Source of the DNA: Heliocidaris tuberculata
Lineage: Eukaryota; Echinodermata; Echinoidea; Camarodonta; Echinometridae
Assembly (NCBI GenBank): GCA_025618425.1
Contig: CM046832.1
Coordinates: 47,324,859-47,388,858, forward strand
Direction of reading: 5' to 3'
DNA: 64,000 nucleotides
The notes under the pieces were generated by a model. It was not told where the DNA came from. It saw only the letters and a list, made by a program, of their open reading frames with translations, and made no database searches. Below are positions 55,141 to 64,000 of the stretch, one piece after another (within the stretch, counting starts at the first letter, position 1; each line of letters starts with the position of its first letter). The translations under genes were made by a program, and so were the position numbers.

Positions 55141-55541
55141 GACCACCGCACACCTTACGATCGGTCTGCGATCCGACTGTGAAATAAATCGCTATGGCAT
55201 CAAATATTGACATTTTAACAAATGAAATCTACCCTATTCAGGTTCTGAAAATTAATATGTATACTAAACATATGGTTTTGGTGAGGTGTCAGCTTTCTAC
55301 AGGGAATAAGGGCAAAATTAGTTTCAAATCGTAGGCAGTCGTACGATTTTTGTGACGTCACTACGTCGGAGCCGATTTGGCCATTCCACCGACTAGAAAA
55401 CTCGACAAAGGTCGTATTATCGAGTTTACTATCTGTATGACTATTCAGACCCTCAATCAAAAATATTTTTCGTTTTTAAATGATTTGTCAAACAATATAT
55501 GAAATCGGATCGCAGACCGATCGCAAGGTGTGCGGTGGCCT
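55141..55541. mobile_element. TTAA-flanked MITE GRCCACCGCACACC (copy 2)
   Basis: Counterpart of 20721-21121. Confidence 0.85.
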
Positions 55542-57043
55542 TTAATGCAGCATAGCCACGAGGATGGTCTAAAAATGGTCTACATGAAAAAATCAGGCAA
55601 CAGATATTATACTATATATGTCCTTTTTTGATGGGGGGATAGGATAAGAGGAATATTTAACTCTACGGTTTATGGAAAATAAATGTAATATATAATAATG
55701 TATTTTTCTAAACCCAATTTGGAACCATTCCATTGATACTGGAATTTGACAAGGGATGATATGCATAAAAGTATGACATCAAATAGAAATCTGAAAATAA
55801 TTTTTTTTTTCTGTATGATGGAGATGGAAAATTGGAAAAACATTTGCTGGGACAGGGGTTTCCATAAATATTGATATTATTCATTTTGGTACAAAATGCT
55901 GGCAATCCAAAGAGAAACTTACCGTCTCTAACTAGTCTAAATCAAGAAGGGCATAAATCATCTTTAAACCATAATTGTCTGATTTTAAAAATGACTGATT
56001 ATTAGGAATAAGAAATGAAAGTACTTGTAGGTAATAAAATGTATATTTACATTTATTATAAGTTTGCTTTCTGATATAACAAATATGTACAATCATATTG
56101 TTAATTACAATATTCACATCACAATGAATATTATTCAATTTCATCTTCATTGCATTTTTAGTCTACTTCTCACTCGTGCCCCCACATTCTCTTCCGTCAT
56201 ACTCATAAAAATGCAATGTATATTTGCAAATAATCAGACCCGGATAATATGATATACCTCCTACTCGGAGCTTACAGCCTGCATGTATTATAGCGTTTGC
56301 AGGTACATGTCCTCAAAATTCATTTTGCCACATTTGTTTATAGGCTGATTGATAAATGATAAGATAAAGCTACAAATGTAGTTGATTTTTTTAAAGTGAG
56401 AAAATATGCAAATGATAGGTGAAAAAACAGTCGACCCTTTGCCTTTTCTCTCTTTTTTTTTTCGTAGGTCTTTTCATGTCCACTGTGGCTCAGCTTTTTG
56501 GAAGTCATATATTATCCAAATTATAAAAAGGCCCAAACTGTATTTCATTATATGCTATTGTTAGTCTGACAATTGTAGGTACCACAGCTGGTCTTCTAAT
56601 AATTTTTCTTTTTCTTAAGTTTTAAAGCATAGAATTCGTATTTTCATGCTTAGCATTATGATATGGAAGAGATTATTGTTACCTATGATTCTTTAAGGGA
56701 ATATGACCTTATAAGCAATGTTAACATTTAATACAATCATTACAGTCATATTTGGACGCCAATTTGGCATGCTTTACCAAATAATTTGCCTTTCATAATT
56801 CATAAACTTACGAAATCTAAATCATTTTCACATTAATACTTTATTATGACAAGTTTATTTTACTTAATAACTTTTTGCAGGGAGATCATAAGAGAAAAAG
56901 AATACCTATTCAGGCTTATTTGTATTACGATAAGAGATGTCACTGGCAAAAGACCTATTGACATCGTTCACCATTGCTAGCCAAAAGGAGAACGCAGAAA
57001 ACATTCTGATATGCTACGTCACGTTTTGACAAGCCACCTTTAA

Positions 57044-57555
57044 AGGAGAATGAAACACTGGGGAAATATCCATTTTAATGAAAAGAGAAGATAGAGAGAA
57101 GCAATTTTTAAAAAGTTCCATCAAAGTCGGTTACGAAATTAAAAAGTTATGAAAGTGTGAAAAGTCTCAATTTACTTTCTATGGCGATCCTCAAATTGGC
57201 AATGTTGCTTCAAAATGGCAGGTTTAGTAGTACAACTTTCAATATGTTTTGTACACAAAATTTCATATTTTCTCCATTATCTCTAAAGATGCTGCTTGTC
57301 TTTTTGTGAACTCAACATATGTTTCGTCAAATACATTTTCCCATGATATATCTTGAACTAAGAAGGAGACAAGCTGCACCTTGAGAGATAATGGGGAAAA
57401 TATGAAATTTTGTGTAGAAAACATATGGAAAGTTGCACTACTAAACCTGTCACTTTGAAGTAACATTGCCAATTTGAGGATCGCCATAGAAATTAAATTG
57501 AGACTTTTCAAACTTTCTCATTTCGTAACCGATTTTAATGGAACTTTTTAAAAAT

Positions 57556-57591
<36 letters not shown>

Positions 57592-57633
57592 CTTTTCATT
57601 AAAATTAATTTTTCCCCAGGGTTTCATTCTCCT
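57044..57633. mobile_element. TTAA-flanked long foldback AGGAGAATGAAAC (copy 2)
   Basis: Counterpart of 22624-23203, 10 bp longer because the internal (CT)n has expanded. Confidence 0.88.
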
Positions 57634-57710
57634 TTAATGAGTACTACGATGCAGTATACTGATTTTAATGGTTTTCTGTATGACCTAACATTGTTCACTC
57701 TAATGGTCCA

Positions 57711-57839
57711 TGGGCCGGTAACATAAAGAGATACAATCAATCTTACGATCAATTGTAACTCTTCAGTACATGGTTTGCCATAGACTTACGATTGATACCA
57801 ATCGTAAGATTGATTTATCTCTTTATGTTACAGGCCCCT
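57711..57839. mobile_element. Foldback MITE GTAACATAAAGAGATA (copy 2)
   Basis: Counterpart of 23281-23409. Confidence 0.85.
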
Positions 57840-57977
57840 GGGGAGCGTTTCATCAAGCGTTTTGTCAGTGATTTTTACTGACAAATTTGCTCTCAGCCAA
57901 TCAGATGCAAGGATTTCAGTAGCTTATAACAGTTGTCTGTAAAAATCATTGACAAAACGCTTGATGAAACGCTCCCC
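57840..57977. mobile_element. Foldback MITE GGGGAGCGTTTCATCAAGCG (copy 2)
   Basis: Counterpart of 23410-23547. Confidence 0.92.
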
Positions 57978-58255
57978 TGGTATCATACCATGCCGTCAAG
58001 AGTCACCGTGGTCATGTTGGTAAAGGGACGAGAACACTTTGTGGGAGGGCGGGGGGGGGGGGCTTCAAAATTATTTCTTTTATGGTATTTAAGTTGTTAA
58101 TTCAAACTGATTCAGTTACTGCATGCGGAGTGCATTATCAGGTCACTTGGTCAGTTATCGGTATTTGTATTAGTTGTGTATTTCAGTAAAGAAAAATGAT
58201 CACAAAATAACCCATGCATTTTACCTTACTTTCTGTCCCCTCTTGCTCTCTCATT

Positions 58256-58308
58256 ATCTCTCTCTCTCTCTCTCACTTTCTCACTCTTCCTTACATTCTT
58301 TATCTCTA

Positions 58309-58368
<60 letters not shown>

Positions 58369-58393
58369 TCTCTTCCTCTCTTACTCTTTACAG
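58256..58393 (+). repeat. (CT)n microsatellite cluster (copy 2)
   Basis: Same tract, about 20 bp longer than in copy 1. Confidence 0.95.
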
Positions 58394-58625
58394 CTCATAT
58401 TCACTGTTTTCATGATTTGTGCAAAGTCTCATTCATACACCCTCTGTTCTAAAACATGTCATTTTCATGTTCTGGATTCGTATTCCAGGTCAAAGTCCAC
58501 AGACTTTCAAGTTTGATCCAAAGAGACTTGCTGTGGCATTTCCTTCTCCCATATACCATTATCGTCTAAAGTTCCACATATTTTCCAATTATCTTGATCG
58601 GATATTGTTCATGTTTGTATGAAAA

Positions 58626-58766
58626 TTATACGCTTCCTTGCTTGGAGTTGTGATATGAACTCTTTTTCCTTCTCTTCCTCTGTTCGTTGAGGTCGTACCA
58701 CTTCTGCCTGTTGGCTTGCACGCCGTCCAACATAGGTCGGAACTTGGATGACACATGAACGAGAGA
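58626..58766 (-). CDS. PDE11A: PDE last exon and stop (copy 2)
   Basis: Counterpart of 24176-24316. Confidence 0.93.
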   Translation of the reverse strand, partial: SLVHVSSKFRPMLDGVQANRQKWYDLNEQRKRRKKSSYHNSKQGSV

Positions 58767-59782
58767 CTGCGTGATATATAGAGGAGAATTAAAAAAAGAC
58801 AGAATGGTATCCGTGAGATCACCGAAATACATTTTTCATAATAATGCTATTACCGGTACATTCTATATAATATATGTAACGTCCCTACGTGCTTCCAAAG
58901 AGCTTTGTAAAATTATTACCCTAGCTTTTAGCTCCGCGGCAACCATTACCAACGCAAAGTGCATTTCAAGGATTCGGAGGTATACCCATTTATCTCACCA
59001 GGGGGCGTTTCATAAAGCTGTTTGTAAACTTATGCATGAATTTACGAATTACTTAAATATGACAAGCCAAATGGGATGCTCAATCAGTTTTAACTGCATC
59101 AACTAAAGTTGAACTCTGCAGATGTAGATTAACATTCTTATTATAACAAACATTTTTAATGCAAAGTATATTTTTTGCCATAATTTATTTGAGGTTATTG
59201 GAAATCAGTCAGGAAAAATTCTGGGCATCCTCTCTGGTACTTCATATTCAAGTCGTTCGTAAAGTCATGCGTAACTTTACGAACAGCTTTATGAAACACC
59301 CCCCCCCCCCCCCTGGGTCGAGGGTGGTAAATGTAGATTAATGTCATGCAAAGGTACAGTGGTGTGACATTTATATTCAACTGTTATGAACCAACATCTT
59401 TCAAAGGCCAAAGGGTCATTTATCCATTATCTACCGTAGGTGGATCCGGCCAGATGAAGAGATCCTTGAGAATTGGTGGAACTTTTCAAAATCATATTAC
59501 AGAGATGAGAACAAAATGTCCGGGAAAATATTCGAAAAATGGTTCTACAACTCATGCTACACATGCTCAGGAGAAAATTGCTCAGCGGTCAATAATTATA
59601 TCCTATACACTAAACGCGTTCTTAACTCAAACCCTAGACCAAACACTAAACCTATTAACCTAACCCTTTAACCTTAAACCTAACCTAAAACCATTTGCAA
59701 CCCTAACCCTAACCCTATATTTTTGAAGAAATTAATAAAGCCCAGAGCAATTGTCGTTGGAGGATATATATATATATATGGA

Positions 59783-59822
<40 letters not shown>

Positions 59823-59823
59823 A

Positions 59824-59885
<62 letters not shown>

Positions 59886-59886
59886 A

Positions 59887-59926
<40 letters not shown>

Positions 59927-62900
59927 AGCATATATATATATATATATATATATACATATTAGAGTACCATCAAAATAAATCTGTAAATTTTATTCATATC
60001 TTTATAACTCTGGTTTCCTCAAGGCGTACGTCTTGTCATTTCAGGTCAAAATTATAGGGGAAAATCATATTACTAACCTCATAGAGTGGTATACAAACTC
60101 CATCAATGAAACCAAGCTGCATTTCAGGTAGCTCATCTTTTCTTCTCCGGTCAAACATAGACTGAAACAACGTAAGAGTATAGGTAGAGCTTTTAACCAA
60201 TTATTTCATAATGACTTTTCTTTTACACCTAAAACATGACATGCAGAAAATCCTACAATGATAATAACTAAAAATATTAATTATCTAGGTTATGACCAAG
60301 AGCTCTTGCAAAAGACACTCTTTGTTTATATATTTTAAAGGTGCTGAAAGAAATCAGAAAACGTTCTGATAATACAATTAATCACTACTTTCTTTTAAAT
60401 CATTCTAAAATCACTTAACAAAAATAACAAGCCATGATTACTTACTAAAAAAGTAAAGGTATATTTATATGTCAAGGCACACTCGGGTCATTTTTTGTGA
60501 AGGTTTCGCATAATTTTTTTTTTTAAGTTTGTATACAGGAGAACATGTTGACATTCAATTTGTTATAATAATTAGTCAGGACATAGCATGAAAGTCTTCC
60601 CCATAAAGATGATGATCTAATTTCATAAGTGTTTATTTATCGTTCTGTCATTTAACTGAATTTTGTCTGTATCACGAAGCCATGCACTGTCAGGAGCGTC
60701 GCCGGAAGGAGTGGGTCTGTGGAGAGTGACAACCCCCACAGCCTTTTGAAAGGTCTGTCATCAAAGTTGAACTTTTCGTTTTATAGGCTGTCAAATAGAT
60801 AACATTTTTCGTCTTTTTCTTTCTTTTTTTTTTACAGGGGGGGAGGGGGCTTGTGGGGGAATGTGAACATCTGTGCGGCAAATTTGGAAATCGACAACAT
60901 ATTTTATTCCTCCCTGGCAAATTAGAAAATCGGAGGACCTTTTTTTCTTGTTGCAAAATTTTCAGCTACCTTATCGGCAAAGTTAGTCCGACATCCCCCT
61001 CCCCGCCCATTCAAAATGGTCAAGCAACGCTAGACCATTTTGCTTACCGTAGGTTCGATCTTGAGTTCGTTCCGCTCCATATCACCCTGGTCAAAGAACT
61101 CACTCGTCACCAGTTCCGCAATCTAAAAGAAAAAGTTCCAAGATTTCATAAAGACGCAAAATTTGTCATGTCAATAAACTAATAAAAGTATGGAACGTTT
61201 CTGTGATACAGAGTCGGTGCTCAAAAAATGCAGAATTCAAACTGCATCTTGGTAGATTTGTTCCCATTGATATAGCTAGGTAAAAATGTGCAAAGGTTAC
61301 AAGTAATAGACAATATCTGTGTTTTCTTTGTATCGGTAGGTAAAAATCTAGCAAGGGCGATTTTCAATCAAATGTGACAGCAGACGGTATACGTATCAAG
61401 ATGTAGATAAACGGGGAGTGGGGTGAATTCCGCCAAAGAAGTGGGGAGGGAGGGCGACGGACTATGTATGGGCATGCAGCCACACATATTGAAGACCCTC
61501 TGTAAGTTTAATTTATTTTTTGCCGGATCCTTAATACGGTTTCAACCAATACTGGATACGTCACTGCTCATTTGATTCATTGAAGTCTGAAGACCAGAAA
61601 AAAGGAAGTAAATTCAATCAACTCTCCCCCCCAAAAACGGTACAAACTTGATTCTTTGTGACTTGACTCACTTTCTGCTGTATCCGCCATGGTTTTGTGC
61701 TCGCAGCGACATCACTCGCCGTCATCAACATCGACCTGGATAGCGGTGAGATAAGAATGATTGTCTTATTCAATACGGTGTGATGCACCTCGCAGATGAT
61801 GAATTCATTCACTCTGTCTGTGCCTTGAGCGGCTAATCCCGCCAAAGAATAGAGATATTACACTCTAAATTTCGACTAACTTAAGCTATTTCTCTTTTCC
61901 AAGAGCAGAATATATATTGTGAAGGTTGTTCCAGTTGAAGATAACTAAAGCCAAATTCAACAATGAGGGAAAGAAGTAAAACTCTATAAATTTCACACTA
62001 GATAGTTAATTGATGATAACTTTTAAAAATAAACAAAACATAAAAAGCTTGTGGCACAGAAGGGTTAAGAAAAGTTGGAAAATTTTAAGTTCCTGCATGC
62101 AAGGTTAGAACTAAAGTTCCATGCTTTAAGGAAATGTTTTTCGTAATCGACTTTTAAAATATCCAAGATACATGCAATACAGTGAATTCAATGAAAAAAA
62201 AAACATTATAAACCTAGTCCCCATGAATATTATGCAGTGACTGAGAAGAAAGTCAAAACTAAACCACTTTGGCTTTTAATATTTTTCTCAATAGATGCAA
62301 TAAAACTGAATTCAATTATAAACCTCTGCCCCATAAATATTATACAGGGATTGAAAAGAAAGCCCGCACTAAGCCACTTTCAATATACATTGTAAACTGA
62401 AAACTGCTTTGACGCCTACATTTCAAACGTAGTTTTCATAAGTATAGACTATGATAACAGCTGCATAATTGCTCGAATTCATACTGCTTTTTGTTTACTG
62501 AAAACGTGATTATGACTGGAAATTCTTAATATATCAGCTGAATATTTCTGTGCGTGGCTTTGATGCATATAAATGATTGAAAAAACATCATTACAACGTA
62601 GGATACTTTATATAAACATGGAATGTACAGTATTACACGTATTACACGTACATCGGATGAGAATTACTGTTATCTTGTAGACGTTTAAGATGGCATTACG
62701 TTGTTGCTTAGTTACCTGAGAAGTTCTTTGTTTTGTGATGCAACCCAGTTATGTGTCTGTGTCCTGATCATCTCAAAAAATTGACCCCGGACCCTGAAAA
62801 TAAAGACGATCACAAAAGAATAGTGAAAATCATATTCAAATAACAGTAAAGTAATAAACTTGTAAGCCTATAGGCTTACAGACTTCTCAAAATGAGAGCA

Positions 62901-63774
62901 GTAAAGATGCTTCGCTTAGAAATTTTTATATGTCCTTCACACTGTAACAAAAGATTTTAGCACTCTTGATCTTTTCATATGCCTTATCATATTATACAAG
63001 GCCTTTCTTTGCCCACTATTTTAGCGACGAAAGCTGAAACAGTGAATTAATGCAACCTCATCAAACCAATGGTTTCCTAAACCAAAACGCTTCAACTATG
63101 ACCCCTGTAAAACTTGAAGTAAAAAGGTATCAAGACTGGTCGCTGAAACTATCATGCAAAACTTGTCTCTAAAGCTTGCCGATCCAGGATTTAAGAATAA
63201 AAAGGGGGCCACAATTCAGAAAAAAATTGACAAAGAAAGTCATCATGTCATCCACTTTTGGGGGTTGCATTTTTACTCCAAAATTCTCTGACAAGCATTC
63301 AATTTTTTATTTTATTTTAAAAGAGGGGGCCCATGTTTTAGGTTATATACCTAAGGTATACCACTTGGGTTTCCAAAAAAGGGGGTCACGGGCCGGTTGT
63401 GCCCCTTTGAATCGGCCAGGGACCCAATTCATGAAACTTGCTGTCACTGACAATTTACAATTACTGTTATAAGCTACTGAAATCCTTGCATCTGATTGGC
63501 TGAGAGCAAATTTGTCGGTAAAAATCACTGACAAGACACTTGATGAAACGCCCCCCAGTGCTCTAAAGAAAGAAGCATACCGCATAAGAAGTAACAAGCG
63601 ACAATACCAGGCCCTTTCTGTTTTAATTTTGAAGACCCTTGAGCGTTGGAGGAGGAGAATAAGAGAGGCTTACTTGAAGTGGAGGGCGAGGTCGGTTGAG
63701 ATGATTGAATGCTTGAGGATATTCATCGCCTCGCTGTACTGCTCAGATGACAAGTTCCCGAAGATGTTATGACC
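58626..63774 (-). CDS. PDE11A: Cyclic-nucleotide phosphodiesterase, PDE5/6/11 clade (PDE11-like), copy 2, 3' part
   Basis: Six exons of the second copy are visible, joining to 180 codons plus stop, with no coding difference from copy 1 seen by eye. The exon corresponding to 31600-31667, and everything 5' of it, lies beyond the right edge of the window. Features, motifs and the mixed PDE5/PDE11 character are as in copy 1. Confidence 0.92.
59001..59314. mobile_element. Foldback element GGGGGCGTTTCATAAAGCTG (copy 2)
   Basis: Counterpart of 24551-24864. Confidence 0.82.
59561..59762. mobile_element. Probable third telomere-like foldback, eroded (copy 2)
   Basis: Counterpart of 25111-25310, with one more CCCTAA unit. 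Confidence 0.45.
59764..59957 (+). repeat. (TA)n array with periodic GGAGC interruptions (copy 2)
   Basis: Same array with a different number and spacing of the GGAGC interruptions. Confidence 0.95.
60078..60161 (-). CDS. PDE11A: PDE exon with purine-binding Gln (copy 2)
   Basis: Counterpart of 25621-25704. Confidence 0.93.
61048..61122 (-). CDS. PDE11A: PDE exon [10 protein letters not shown] (copy 2)
   Basis: Counterpart of 26591-26665. Confidence 0.93.
61672..61735 (-). CDS. PDE11A: PDE exon with metal-site Asp (copy 2)
   Basis: Counterpart of 27215-27278. The intron just 3' of it differs by a few bases from copy 1. Confidence 0.93.
62716..62793 (-). CDS. PDE11A: PDE exon VRGQFFEMI (copy 2)
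   Basis: Counterpart of 28259-28336. Confidence 0.9.
63422..63556. mobile_element. Foldback MITE, relative of 23410-23547 (copy 2)
   Basis: Counterpart of 28966-29100. Confidence 0.85.
63674..63774 (-). CDS. PDE11A: PDE exon [10 protein letters not shown] (copy 2)
   Basis: Counterpart of 29218-29318. Confidence 0.93.
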
Positions 63775-64000
63775 CTGGAAGAAAGAAAGAAAGAATCAAA
63801 CACTTGGATTTTAACTAGAACTTGAGTTACATCCCTGGGCCTACGGCACTTGGGGGAAAGTCTACACTGTCTTTTCAATGAAAGCTGATCTACAAGTGCG
63901 TGCGAATTAAGATAATTATGGGCCACTATGTAGTTATATTGTCTAATCATTATTATATTGAATGATAGGTGGATAGATGCATGACCATATCAGTGTTCAA

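Larger units (their letters stand above)
34382..64000 (+). repeat. Copy 2 of the large duplicated block
   Basis: This is the second copy of window bases 1-29544. It is preceded by 2.2 kb (32168-34381) that holds carrier exons 2 and 3, which in copy 1 would lie off the left edge of the window. It ends at the window edge, so the rightmost 2.1 kb of copy 1 has no visible counterpart. Confidence 0.97.

Noticed and set aside
1..64000. CRISPR arrays, bacterial operons, prophage or toxin-antitoxin systems
   Set aside because: All supported genes are intron-containing animal genes. The regular repeats are microsatellites or transposon core repeats without spacer structure.
1..64000. tRNA, rRNA or snRNA genes
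   Set aside because: I saw no cloverleaf with A/B boxes or conserved snRNA core while reading. Short RNA genes could still be missed without a covariance search.

Overview
The window is AT-rich animal genomic DNA. It has split genes with GT-AG introns, long untranslated stretches, many microsatellites and a dense load of short foldback (MITE-like) elements. The two recognisable genes and the repeat style fit an invertebrate deuterostome, most likely an echinoderm such as a sea urchin. That placement is inference, because no species-diagnostic sequence was compared.

The layout is one locus seen twice. Bases 1-29544 and 34382-64000 are collinear and nearly identical, with an offset of about 34.38-34.46 kb. 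Copy 1 runs on to 31667, a run of exactly 500 N follows (31668-32167), and 32168-34381 is the left-hand extension of copy 2. Differences are sparse SNPs, microsatellite length changes, one 34-bp indel and one cluster of changes near 11.85-12.0 kb. The simplest reading is two haplotypes placed in tandem by the assembler. A very recent true tandem duplication is the alternative.

Each copy carries two convergent genes. On the + strand is the Ca2+-regulated mitochondrial aspartate/glutamate carrier (Aralar/citrin, SLC25A12/13 family). Copy 2 has exons 2-16 (32894-47456), lacking only the tiny start-codon exon. Copy 1 begins inside intron 3 and shows exons 4-16 (339-13038). On the - strand is the 3' half of a cyclic-nucleotide phosphodiesterase of the PDE5/6/11 clade, closest to PDE11. 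Copy 1 shows seven exons (24176-31667, cut by the gap) and copy 2 shows six (58626-63774, continuing off the window). About 11 kb of 3' UTR and intergenic DNA separates the two stop codons.

Introns and spacers hold foldback elements, a deleted Tc1/mariner element with a transposase remnant, LINE reverse-transcriptase fragments, a Pearl/Helitron-like element (147-bp core repeats plus ACGG microsatellite), foldbacks with telomere-like interiors, and an element with a repeated CACGTG palindrome. I found no CRISPR array, rRNA, tRNA or bacterial-type operon. The most interesting biology is a pair of inverted elements around carrier exon 8 that could promote exon circularisation, a decayed duplicate of carrier exon 12, a canonical-looking third EF-hand loop, and the unusual repeat elements. 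I do not see a wholly new multi-gene system.
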